From contig JAIPFN010000244.1 in NCBI GenBank assembly GCA_021736615.1, positions 1 through 9,098 on the forward strand: a stretch of DNA of 9,098 bases, given 5' to 3'. The notes below the pieces were generated by a model, which saw nothing but the letters and a program-made list of their open reading frames with translations, was not told the DNA's origin and searched no databases. Positions within the stretch are counted from its first letter, which is position 1. The number at the start of each line of letters is the position of its first letter. This DNA is from Phycisphaerae bacterium. GTDB lineage: Bacteria > Planctomycetota > Phycisphaerae > Sedimentisphaerales > Anaerohalosphaeraceae. This document shows, one piece after another, positions 1 to 5,751 of this stretch. A program made the position numbers and the translations under genes.

Positions 1-33
1 GGCTTGGTTTGTGTCGCCTGTGTGAACGGTCAT
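1..33 (-). CDS. Unidentified gene, 5' end only (cut by window edge)
   Basis: On the minus strand an ATG at 33-31 opens a frame that stays open to the window edge and reads MTVHTGDTNQA. An AGGA core (plus positions 43-46) lies 9 nt upstream of this ATG, which is good Shine-Dalgarno spacing. A second ATG at 40 is in another frame and only 2 nt from that core, so it is less likely. The gene would lie about 100 nt downstream of the beta-propeller gene on the same strand. Eleven residues are too few to name a family. The call rests on the ribosome-binding site and open frame alone. Confidence 0.4.
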   Translation of the reverse strand, partial: MTVHTGDTNQA

Positions 34-133
34 TTCCCATTATCCTCATATGCTCCAAAAAAACAGTTGCGTTAGCTGCATATATTATGAATGCAAGTTA
101 CCATATAAAATGAAAATTGTCTAATTAATAAAA

Positions 134-1459
134 TCAGGGTTTTGAAATACAGTAGAAATATTCTTTGCCCTTGAGATATAATTCTGTTCCCGCAAATGCC
201 GGTGAACAGTCAAATGAGTCGTCGAGTTTGTTTATCGCGACGGTTTTTAGCTCATCTGCCGGTGTTATTACGTATGTTACGCCGTTTCTGCCGGGCAGGT
301 AGATTTTGCCGTCGGCAGCGGCAGGCGAGGCGTATACCCCTTTTATTTGATCGAGTGATTGTTTTACGAAGTGGGGTTTTCCGGTTTTAGCGTCGTAGCA
401 CGACAGGTCCGCGTTGTTGACCGCAAAGACGTATATCCTGTCCTTGTAAAGCAGCGGCGAGGGGACGTATGGCGTTGCGTTGTCGACCTGCCATGCAATG
501 TCGTCTGTGCCGGTCAGGTCTCCGGTTTTGCCGAGCTTTATCGCCATTAGTGCGCTGCCTCTGAATCCGCTGGTGCAGTAAACCATAGAGTCTCCGACGA
601 CCGGGCATGGGATTGTGTTTCTGGTTTGTCCGCTGCATTTCCAGATTATGTCGCCGTTTTCAGGGTTGTAGCTCTTTACGCTGGCCCCTCCGTTTACGAT
701 TATCTGCTCTTTGCCGTTTACTGTTGCAACTACCGGTGTTGTCCAGCCGGAGACTTCATCGCGTAATTTTTTCCAGAGAGGTTCGCCGGTTGTTTTCTCG
801 AAGGCATAGATGAATGAATCGCCTTCCTGGTCGGCGACAACTATCACGGCGTTGCCTGCAAGTGCAGGTGAGTTCGAGTCGCCCCAGCGGTTTTTCATTT
901 GGATAGTATTCCTGCTCCAGATGTGCGTCCCATCGATGTCAAAGCAGTGTATTCCCCACGATCCGAGGCTTGCCCAAACGTATTTGCCGTCGGTGACCGG
1001 CGAAAAGGAAGCGAAACCGTTGTCTTTGTGATGGGCCTGGTGGGGCTGCTGCTCGGTGATGGTTTTTTGCCAGATGACTTTGCCGGTGTGCCTGTTGAGA
1101 CATACCAGGTCGAACTTGAAGATATTTGAACTGCTATTTCCTTGCGAGCCTCTGCTGCTTGTACCGTTTGCAGGGGATTCGGCTGGCTGCGATGGTTTTG
1201 TTTTTTTACCGGTGTCGACGGCGATCTGATAAAAGAGTTTGTCCTGCCAGATGACCGGTGTCGATGGTGATCCGTCGCCTTCAAGCTTGATTTTCCATTT
1301 GATATTTTTCGATTCGCTCCATGTTGACGGCGGAGTTGCATCATCGGAGATGCCCATCATATCAGGTCCGCGCCAGGTAGGCCAATTGCCGGCGGCAAAT
1401 GCTGCCGAGGTTAATAGAACGGTGAACAAAACGACGAGGTGTGAGATAGACTTTTTCAT
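134..1459 (-). CDS. Secreted PQQ-like beta-propeller repeat protein
   Basis: This 441-residue protein has a classic Sec signal peptide: KK at positions 2-3, a hydrophobic stretch about 8-19, and a probable cleavage after Ala22 (A-F-A). The mature protein starts with N-W-P-T-W-R-G-P (25-32), the usual opening of planctomycete PQQ-like/BamB-like propeller proteins. Blade motifs recur throughout: a strand, then a D/N-x-x-T-G-x-x-x-W turn (for example N122-RHTGKVIW, E221-KTTGEPLW, N268-GDIIW, D356-AKTGKP). A polar Pro/Ser/Asn/Gln-rich insert at about 84-112 interrupts an early blade and is probably a surface loop. No catalytic residues or haem motif are evident, so this is likely a structural or binding propeller exported to the periplasm; PQQ binding itself is unproven. 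The start is supported by an AAGGA ribosome-binding site 6 nt upstream of the ATG. BamB is less likely than a generic propeller protein because no lipobox Cys follows the signal. Confidence 0.85.
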   Translation of the reverse strand: MKKSISHLVVLFTVLLTSAAFAAGNWPTWRGPDMMGISDDATPPSTWSESKNIKWKIKLEGDGSPSTPVIWQDKLFYQIAVDTGKKTKPSQPAESPANGTSSRGSQGNSSSNIFKFDLVCLNRHTGKVIWQKTITEQQPHQAHHKDNGFASFSPVTDGKYVWASLGSWGIHCFDIDGTHIWSRNTIQMKNRWGDSNSPALAGNAVIVVADQEGDSFIYAFEKTTGEPLWKKLRDEVSGWTTPVVATVNGKEQIIVNGGASVKSYNPENGDIIWKCSGQTRNTIPCPVVGDSMVYCTSGFRGSALMAIKLGKTGDLTGTDDIAWQVDNATPYVPSPLLYKDRIYVFAVNNADLSCYDAKTGKPHFVKQSLDQIKGVYASPAAADGKIYLPGRNGVTYVITPADELKTVAINKLDDSFDCSPAFAGTELYLKGKEYFYCISKP

Positions 1460-1499
1460 CGGTATTCCTTTACTGTTATTGTTTTATATTTACTAGTCT

Positions 1500-1608
1500 T
1501 GGAACTGCCTGACGTTATTTGATAGGTTTGAGCTTATAAATAGTTATTTCAAGATACCATATAAATCATTGAATTGGGAAGTTTTTTTGTTGAAAATTTG
1601 ATTTATGC
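1500..1608. other. Divergent spacer, AT-rich, no gene seen
   Basis: This part of the 267-nt spacer between the beta-propeller gene and the small membrane-protein gene holds no credible reading frame. It is AT-rich with a T7 run at 1582-1588. TTGAAAAT at 1590-1597 recurs at 1609-1616, where it forms the -35 of the plus-strand promoter. The minus-strand promoter of the beta-propeller gene must lie in here or just to its left, but I found no convincing hexamer pair. Confidence 0.5.
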
Positions 1609-1636
1609 TTGAAAATACCTGTGAGAGAGCTATAAT
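1609..1636 (+). promoter_or_regulatory. Sigma-70-type promoter for the small protein/porin genes
   Basis: TTGAAA at 1609-1614 and a perfect TATAAT at 1631-1636 are separated by 16 nt. Transcription would start near 1643, about 84 nt before the ATG at 1727. This is one of the best promoter matches in the window. Its start point lies immediately left of the inverted repeat at 1648-1662, as expected for a repressed promoter. Confidence 0.7.
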
Positions 1637-1647
1637 AAATCGACAAA

Positions 1648-1662
1648 TGCAACTGAGTTGCA
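1648..1662. promoter_or_regulatory. Candidate Fur/Zur-family operator (7-1-7 inverted repeat)
   Basis: TGCAACT-G-AGTTGCA is a perfect inverted repeat of two 7-nt arms around a single central base. That 7-1-7 geometry is the known architecture of Fur-superfamily boxes, although the arm sequence here differs from the E. coli Fur core. It sits about 5-20 nt past the predicted transcription start, where a bound repressor would block the polymerase. An extra half-site GTTGCA at 1671-1676 could take a second dimer. The family assignment is inferred from geometry; which regulator and metal are involved cannot be read from the sequence. Confidence 0.55.
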
Positions 1663-1726
1663 ATTACCGCGTTGCATCTTGTGTCAGGATTTTCTGCTTA
1701 GAGCTTATTTTATGTATTGATGAGAA

Positions 1727-2029
1727 ATGAAGAATTATCGTTACATTCTAATTGCCATTATAACAAGTTGTTTTGTTTTGGCGGCAACGAATGCGCTCTT
1801 TATGCTGCATTTGGGTACCCATGATGCACTTGTCAATCAGGGTGATAACGATTGTTTGATTTGTCAGCATTTTTTTAATAGTCCTCATAAGTTCATTCCT
1901 GAAGCTGTCCCTGAAGTCATTTTTGCACAGAAGTCTGTTTTTATATATTTCACTTCTGAAAATCAGATTATTACAAATCAATTTGAGCCTTTCATGGCTC
2001 GTGCCCCTCCATGTATGTTTGCTTGTTAA
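1727..2029 (+). CDS. Small membrane-anchored Cys/His protein, unrecognised
   Basis: The 100-residue product starts with a Lys/Arg-flanked hydrophobic segment (about 6-27) that could be an uncleaved anchor or a signal peptide. Next comes a ligand-rich stretch: His28, His32, C43-L-I-C46-Q-H48, His54. The tail R92-A-P-P-C96-M-F-A-C100 adds two cysteines, and an R-A/G-P-P tail is seen in small hypothetical exported proteins of the DUF2946 kind. I cannot assign a family securely. The likely location is the inner membrane with the CxxCxH part outside the cytoplasm. The start is the ATG at 1727, with a weak GATGAG ribosome-binding site just before it. The gene lies behind a strong promoter with a Fur-type repeat and precedes a porin on the same strand by 274 nt. 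Metal binding or sensing is a reasonable inference but is not shown. Confidence 0.65.
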   Translation: MKNYRYILIAIITSCFVLAATNALFMLHLGTHDALVNQGDNDCLICQHFFNSPHKFIPEAVPEVIFAQKSVFIYFTSENQIITNQFEPFMARAPPCMFAC

Positions 2030-2077
2030 TTCAGCATTTCTATGGATTGTAAAACACTTGCGCTCAAATGTGTGAGT

Positions 2078-2099
2078 GATAACACCAATTGGTGTTATC
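2078..2099. repeat. 22-bp perfect palindrome between small protein and porin
   Basis: The arms GATAACACC and GGTGTTATC flank a central AATT; all 22 bases are self-complementary. As RNA it forms a 9-bp stem with a 4-nt loop, 48 nt past the stop codon of the small protein. No T-run follows, so it is a poor intrinsic terminator. It could equally be a repressor operator or an RNA-processing hairpin that uncouples expression of the two genes. Confidence 0.6.
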
Positions 2100-2101
2100 C
2101 G

Positions 2102-2243
2102 GCAGCAATCGTTTTTGATGACATCCGGCAGGATAGTTGGATTTTGTCATGGATGCCCCTGCAATCTTACGGTCATTGCTCAAAAGCAAATTTACCATGA
2201 CTGGCTGCAAGCATAATGATTGCTGCTGAATGAGTGACATTCA
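2102..2243 (+). promoter_or_regulatory. Possible structured leader upstream of the porin
   Basis: GCAGCAATC at 2102-2110 is exactly complementary to GATTGCTGC at 2218-2226, which could close a domain of about 125 nt. Inside it are a small hairpin TTGCT-CAAA-AGCAA (2176-2189), bracketed by GTCAT (2172-2176) and ATGAC (2197-2201), and competing CATCC/GGATG and GCAGG/CCTGC pairs. Just after it TGAATG-AGTGA-CATTCA (2227-2243) forms another hairpin. I recognise no known riboswitch consensus. The folding is a hypothesis from complementarity only. Confidence 0.25.
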
Positions 2244-2303
2244 AGTATATTTTGTTTTTATCACATGCGGTTATTTTGTGATGATTTTTATAAGGAAAAG
2301 AAA

Positions 2304-3533
2304 ATGGAACGAGTCCGATTAATTTATTTTAGTCTTAATTTGTTATTGTTTTTCTTGTTAGCTGATGTGTATGGAGAAGATAGTTTATTGTCGTCAGACA
2401 ATATTTTTGAGCCTGTTGGTATGGAGGTTTCGATTTCAGGTATCGGCGTTTATAATGCAAATGTCCGAGGCGGGACGAGCACCCATAAAAGGCAGGGCAG
2501 ATGGTCCGGTAGTTATGATCTTGAACTTTCAAAGGATCTTTCGGGTTTGTTTGGTTCGGAGAAGTCCGAACTTTATATGCGTGCCGAGGGCGGTTTCGAC
2601 AGGCTTGGTATCGATGATACTTCGGTTGGCAGTTTTTTTGGTGTCAACTGCGATTATATTGGTAGACGTTCGCTCGATCTTGTAGAGGTATGGTATCAGC
2701 AGTCTTTTGCGGATGAAGAATTGAAGATTCGTCTTGGTAAACTTGATATTACCGGCGGATTTCATTGCCGCGGATGTCCGGTGTCGTTTGACGGCAACAG
2801 TTATGCTAATGATGAAACGACACAGTTTCTCAATGGATCGCTGGTTAACAACCCGACTATTCCGTTTCCTGATTATGGCTTAGGTGCGATTGTTCATTGG
2901 ACTCCGGTTGAGTACTGGTACGGTTCTTTTGGTGTTGTCGATGCTCAGGCCGATAGTCGGGAGACTGGTTTTAATACAGCGTTTCATGATGAGGACTATT
3001 TCTTTTATGCTGCCGAGACCGGAGTTACACCTCACCTGCATTGCGCAAATGGGATATTGCCCGGGGCTTATCGTGTCGGGCTATGGTACGATCCACAGCC
3101 GGAAGCCCCCGTTGACGGTGCCAAAGAAAGGCGTGACGATGTCGGGGGGTATTTAAGCTGCGATCAGATGCTTTCAAAGGAAATCGCTGCCCCCGAAGAC
3201 AGGCAGGGTCTAGGGGCGTTTTTTAGATACGGTTATGCCAATAGCGAACGAAACGAGATGACGGGTTTTTTTAGCGGTGGTTTGCAGTATCAGGGTTTGT
3301 TAGACGGTAGAGATGACGATGTGACTGCGGTTGGCTTTTCGCACGGCACGTTCAGCAGCAAGGCGACGGATTTTACCCAGGACTATGAAAGTGTGCTGGA
3401 AGTCTACTATAATGCTCAGTTGACCGACAGTATTAATCTTACTCCGAGTCTTCAATATGTTGCTAATCCCGGCGGTGTTTCGGGAGTTTCGGATGCGTTG
3501 GTTTTCGCGGTGAGAGCACAGATGTCTTTTTAG
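2304..3533 (+). CDS. OprB-like carbohydrate-selective-type outer-membrane porin
   Basis: The start at ATG 2304 is preferred over the in-frame ATG at 2265. An AAGGAAAAG ribosome-binding site (2292-2300) sits directly before it, and the protein then begins with a proper signal peptide (hydrophobic 7-20, ending near D-V-Y-G-E). The product is 409 residues. It shows OprB-family traits: alternating beta strands, a long acidic central region, G145-K-L-D, an N-D-E-T-T-Q-F with V-N-N-P (169-184), F209-G-V-V-D-A-Q-A-D, T221-G-F-N-T-A-F, and a terminal Phe (M-S-F) as expected for assembly by BamA. The role is passive diffusion across the outer membrane. OprB homologues are named for sugars, but several serve other solutes. 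Five cysteines occur (116, 155, 158, 247, 286), including H154-C-x-x-C158, which is odd for a porin barrel. It follows the Cys/His small protein, suggesting shared regulation and possibly a metal-related substrate. Confidence 0.85.
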   Translation: MERVRLIYFSLNLLLFFLLADVYGEDSLLSSDNIFEPVGMEVSISGIGVYNANVRGGTSTHKRQGRWSGSYDLELSKDLSGLFGSEKSELYMRAEGGFDRLGIDDTSVGSFFGVNCDYIGRRSLDLVEVWYQQSFADEELKIRLGKLDITGGFHCRGCPVSFDGNSYANDETTQFLNGSLVNNPTIPFPDYGLGAIVHWTPVEYWYGSFGVVDAQADSRETGFNTAFHDEDYFFYAAETGVTPHLHCANGILPGAYRVGLWYDPQPEAPVDGAKERRDDVGGYLSCDQMLSKEIAAPEDRQGLGAFFRYGYANSERNEMTGFFSGGLQYQGLLDGRDDDVTAVGFSHGTFSSKATDFTQDYESVLEVYYNAQLTDSINLTPSLQYVANPGGVSGVSDALVFAVRAQMSF

Positions 3534-3562
3534 TCAAGTAAATGCAATTAAGTAACAAAGGT

Positions 3563-3597
3563 ATTACCGGGGCCGTGAATTTTACGGCTCTGGTAAT
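3563..3597 (+). terminator. Hairpin terminator between convergent porin and uup
   Basis: ATTACCGGGGCCGT (3563-3576) pairs with ACGGCTCTGGTAAT (3584-3597) as a 14-bp stem with a 7-nt loop. Two positions are G-U wobbles in plus-strand RNA but A-C mismatches in minus-strand RNA, so the structure favours ending the porin transcript. The 3' arm overlaps the first base of the uup stop codon. No U-tract follows on the plus strand; a weak T-rich run follows on the minus strand. Confidence 0.6.
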
Positions 3598-5489
3598 TAC
3601 TGCAATTCTTCCAGTTCTTCCCAGCGTTTATAGGTTTCATCCAGCTGGTTTTGGAGGATTTCGGTTTTTTCGGCCGCTGCGGTGATCTCCGGCTGCGGTT
3701 TTTTGTAGAAGTCCGGGTTGGCCATTTCCTCGTGCAGTTCGGTGAGTTGGGTTTCGAACTGGTCGATCTTCTCGGGGATCGCTTCCAGTTCCTTTTGCAG
3801 TTTGTATGTCAGCTTGGGTTTTTGTTTTGGTTTCCCCTGCGATTGCTCTTCGGGTTTTTGTTTGTCTTTTTGGGGCTGGACGGGTTCTTCGATCTTTCGT
3901 TGTCTTAGCCAATCGTCGTATCCGCCGGCATATTCTTTTACCTTGCCCTTGCCTTCCAGGACCAGTGTACTCGTCACTACATTGTTGATGAATTCCCGGT
4001 CGTGGCTTACCATCAGGACGGTTCCCTTAAAGTCCAGCAGCAGTTCTTCGAGCAGGTCGAGCGTTTCAATGTCCAGATCGTTTGTCGGTTCGTCGAGAAC
4101 CAGCAGGTTTGCCGGTTTGCTGAATAGTTTGGCCAGCAGCAGCCGGTTTCGCTCTCCGCCGGATAGTGTGGAGACGAGGTTTTTTGCCTGTTGGGGCGGA
4201 AACAAAAAGTCCTGAAGATAACCTATTACGTTTCGTTTTCTTCCGTTAAACTCGATTGAGTTGTATCCTTCGCCGACATTTTCCCAGACTGTTTTGCTCT
4301 CGTCGAGCTGTTCGTGGAGCTGGTCGAAATATCCGATCTCAAGATTTGTTCCGTGCTTGACTTTTCCGGTGGTGTTTTTCAGTTTTTTCAGCAGTACGTT
4401 TATCAGCGTGGTTTTGCCGGATCCGTTCGGGCCGATTATCCCAATCCGGTCCTGACGCAGTATAGTAGTGGAAAGTTTTTCGATAGTCGGCGGTGAATCG
4501 GGGTAAGCAAAACCGACATTTATCGCGTCGATCACCTTCACTCCGCTCAGCTGGATGTCCTGGGTTTCCATTTTAACTTTAGCGGTGATCTCTCTTCTTT
4601 CGCTGCGTTTCTCACGCATGTCCTTCAACGCCTGGACCCTGCCTTCGTTTCGTACGCGGCGTGCCTTTATCCCTTTGCGTATCCAGACTTCTTCTTCGGC
4701 TAGTTTTTTGTCGAAGTTGGAGTTGTGTTTTGCTTCGGCATCCAGAGCCTGTTGTTTGCGTTTGACATAGGAATCGTAGTCGCAGGTCCAGCTTGAGATA
4801 CTCCCGCGGTCGATTTCGATAATTCTAGTCGACAGGTTTCGCATGAACATCCGGTCGTGGGTTACGAACAGCAGAGTCTGGATATTTCGGCGGAGGAACT
4901 CTTCCAGCCAGGCGATAGATTCGATGTCGAGATGGTTAGTCGGTTCGTCGAGCATCAGGATGTCCGGGTCGATAACCAGTGCTCTTGCAAGCAGGGTTCG
5001 TCTTTTAAGACCCGCCGAAAGCGTATCGAATTTCGCGTCGGCGTCGAGTTTCAGTTGGGAGATGATCGTTTCGGCTATAGTGTTGACCTGCCAGCTCCCG
5101 GCGGCCTCGAGCGCATGGTGCAGACTGTCGAGCTTCTTGATAAGTTCTTCACTGCCGGTCTCTGTCAGCTCTTTGCTTACAAGGTGGTATTTTTTGAGCA
5201 TCTCAGCGGTTTTGCCGTGTCCGCCGACGATTACGTCAAAGACCGTTCCTGGCATCGACTGGGGGACTTCCTGGGTAAGCGTGGTTATCTTCAGGCCCGG
5301 CTGTTTTGCGATATACCCGCCCTGAGGCTGAATATCGCCGCTTATAGCCTTCATCAGGGTGGTTTTACCCGTTCCGTTGCGGCCAAGCAGACAAACCCTT
5401 TCGCCGCGTGCGATCTGCATATCTATATTGTCAAGGATCGGCGGTCCGCCAAACCCGACAGTTATGTCATTTAAACTTATTAAAGCCAT
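3597..5489 (-). CDS. uup: ABC-F family ATPase, Uup type
   Basis: The 630-residue protein has two fused ATP-binding cassettes and no membrane domain, the ABC-F plan. Cassette 1 has Walker A G36-RNGTGKT, signature L157-SAGLKRR, Walker B I177-LMLDE followed by PTNHLD, and switch His211. Cassette 2 has G353-PNGSGKT, L442-SGGERNR, L462-VLDE followed by PTNDLD, and His496. The linker contains E267-VWIRKGIKARRVRNEGR (about 267-284), a hallmark of Uup rather than EttA or YheS. A charged Gln/Lys/Pro hinge (about 534-558) leads to a C-terminal coiled coil (about 560-630), the ABC-F CTD that binds nucleic acid in E. coli Uup. Family knowledge places it at the ribosome and in precise transposon-excision phenotypes. 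The first signature is LSAG rather than the usual LSGG. There is no good Shine-Dalgarno before the ATG; the leader instead carries TTATACA heptamers and a GC hairpin. It converges with the porin and diverges from the FAD gene. Confidence 0.93.
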   Translation of the reverse strand: MALISLNDITVGFGGPPILDNIDMQIARGERVCLLGRNGTGKTTLMKAISGDIQPQGGYIAKQPGLKITTLTQEVPQSMPGTVFDVIVGGHGKTAEMLKKYHLVSKELTETGSEELIKKLDSLHHALEAAGSWQVNTIAETIISQLKLDADAKFDTLSAGLKRRTLLARALVIDPDILMLDEPTNHLDIESIAWLEEFLRRNIQTLLFVTHDRMFMRNLSTRIIEIDRGSISSWTCDYDSYVKRKQQALDAEAKHNSNFDKKLAEEEVWIRKGIKARRVRNEGRVQALKDMREKRSERREITAKVKMETQDIQLSGVKVIDAINVGFAYPDSPPTIEKLSTTILRQDRIGIIGPNGSGKTTLINVLLKKLKNTTGKVKHGTNLEIGYFDQLHEQLDESKTVWENVGEGYNSIEFNGRKRNVIGYLQDFLFPPQQAKNLVSTLSGGERNRLLLAKLFSKPANLLVLDEPTNDLDIETLDLLEELLLDFKGTVLMVSHDREFINNVVTSTLVLEGKGKVKEYAGGYDDWLRQRKIEEPVQPQKDKQKPEEQSQGKPKQKPKLTYKLQKELEAIPEKIDQFETQLTELHEEMANPDFYKKPQPEITAAAEKTEILQNQLDETYKRWEELEELQ

Positions 5490-5496
5490 TTTAAAA

Positions 5497-5524
5497 TGTA
5501 TAATGCCTATTGTATAATGTATAA
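5497..5524. repeat. TGTATAA heptanucleotide tract in the uup leader
   Basis: Four consecutive 7-nt units read TGTATAA, TGCCTAT, TGTATAA, TGTATAA. Eighteen bases of it (5508-5525) recur exactly, inverted, at 8570-8587. The tract lies a few bases upstream of the uup start codon on the minus strand and occupies the place where a ribosome-binding site is expected. Confidence 0.7.
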
Positions 5525-5533
5525 TTAAGGAAA

Positions 5534-5546
5534 CCGCCCTCGGCGG
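5534..5546. repeat. GC-rich hairpin next to heptamer tract
   Basis: CCGCC-CTC-GGCGG is a 5-bp GC stem with a 3-nt loop in an otherwise AT-rich spacer. Read on the minus strand it is followed after 8 T-rich bases by the (TTATACA) heptamers. The same order (hairpin, short T-rich stretch, heptamers) appears at 8547-8587. Confidence 0.6.
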
Positions 5547-5554
5547 AAACTATT

Positions 5555-5583
5555 ATTCTATTATCATACGCTTTGATTGTCAA
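5555..5583 (-). promoter_or_regulatory. Promoter for uup
   Basis: On the minus strand a consensus TTGACA (plus 5583 down to 5578) is followed after 17 nt by TAGAAT (5560 down to 5555), one mismatch from consensus. Transcription would start near 5548, giving a leader of about 60 nt that includes the GC hairpin and the heptamer tract. The -35 lies inside the left half of the palindrome at 5577-5596. Confidence 0.6.
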
Positions 5584-5596
5584 TGATCATTGACAA
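5577..5596. promoter_or_regulatory. 20-bp perfect palindrome holding both divergent -35 boxes
   Basis: Each half reads TTGTCAATGA against TCATTGACAA, with all 20 bases self-complementary. Because of the symmetry each strand contains one TTGACA, and each has a plausible -10 at 16-17 nt on its own side. A dimeric regulator bound here would cover the -35 of both uup and the FAD dehydrogenase gene. The binding protein cannot be identified from the sequence. Confidence 0.6.
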
Positions 5597-5617
5597 ATGC
5601 TTTAAATTGAGTATTAT
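5590..5617 (+). promoter_or_regulatory. Promoter for the FAD-dependent dehydrogenase
   Basis: A consensus TTGACA (5590-5595), inside the right half of the palindrome, is followed after 16 nt by TATTAT (5612-5617). The start would be near 5624, leaving a leader of about 128 nt that ends in the GCTGATC heptamer tract. Confidence 0.55.
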
Positions 5618-5698
5618 TGCTCTATAGAAAATCCGTTAATGTATAAGGTGAGTAGTGCCCAACTAAATCTATTAGAATTGCCGAAAGCGATTCAAACA

Positions 5699-5747
5699 GC
5701 TAACAGCAAGAAGCTAATCGCTGATCGCTGATCGCTGATTGCTAATA
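5699..5747 (+). repeat. GCTGATC-type heptanucleotide tandem tract
   Basis: Seven units in strict 7-nt phase run from 5699 to 5747: GCTAACA, GCAAGAA, GCTAATC, GCTGATC, GCTGATC, GCTGATT, GCTAATA. The central five are clearly related and the first two are degenerate. The tract ends 4 nt before the ATG of the FAD gene. Heptanucleotide short tandem repeats (STRR) are known from filamentous cyanobacteria; whether this belongs to such a class is unknown. Confidence 0.8.
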
Positions 5748-5751
5748 AACT

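Noticed and set aside
77..95. TGCAT/ATGCA inverted repeat upstream of the left-edge gene as another Fur-type site
   Set aside because: The arms are 5 nt with a 9-nt centre, which does not match the 7-1-7 geometry at 1648-1662; the AT-rich context makes chance likely.
895..1344. 149-codon minus-strand frame inside the beta-propeller gene
   Set aside because: It is a +1-type shadow of the real reading frame, rich in Ser/Thr/Arg, with no family resemblance.
2042..2200. 52-codon open frame on the plus strand between the small protein and the porin
   Set aside because: No ribosome-binding site, it overlaps the 22-bp palindrome and the complementary arms, and its composition is unremarkable; likely chance.
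2265..2303. Longer porin start at ATG 2265
   Set aside because: It would put 13 charged or polar residues before the signal peptide, while ATG 2304 has a good AAGGA site and gives a normal signal sequence.
3651..5474. Plus-strand frames of 85-205 codons opposite uup
   Set aside because: They are antisense shadows of a strongly supported ABC-F gene with intact motifs throughout; no ribosome-binding sites or recognisable domains.
5699..5747. CRISPR-like array
   Set aside because: Units are contiguous 7-mers with no spacers and no cas genes nearby; a simple tandem repeat.
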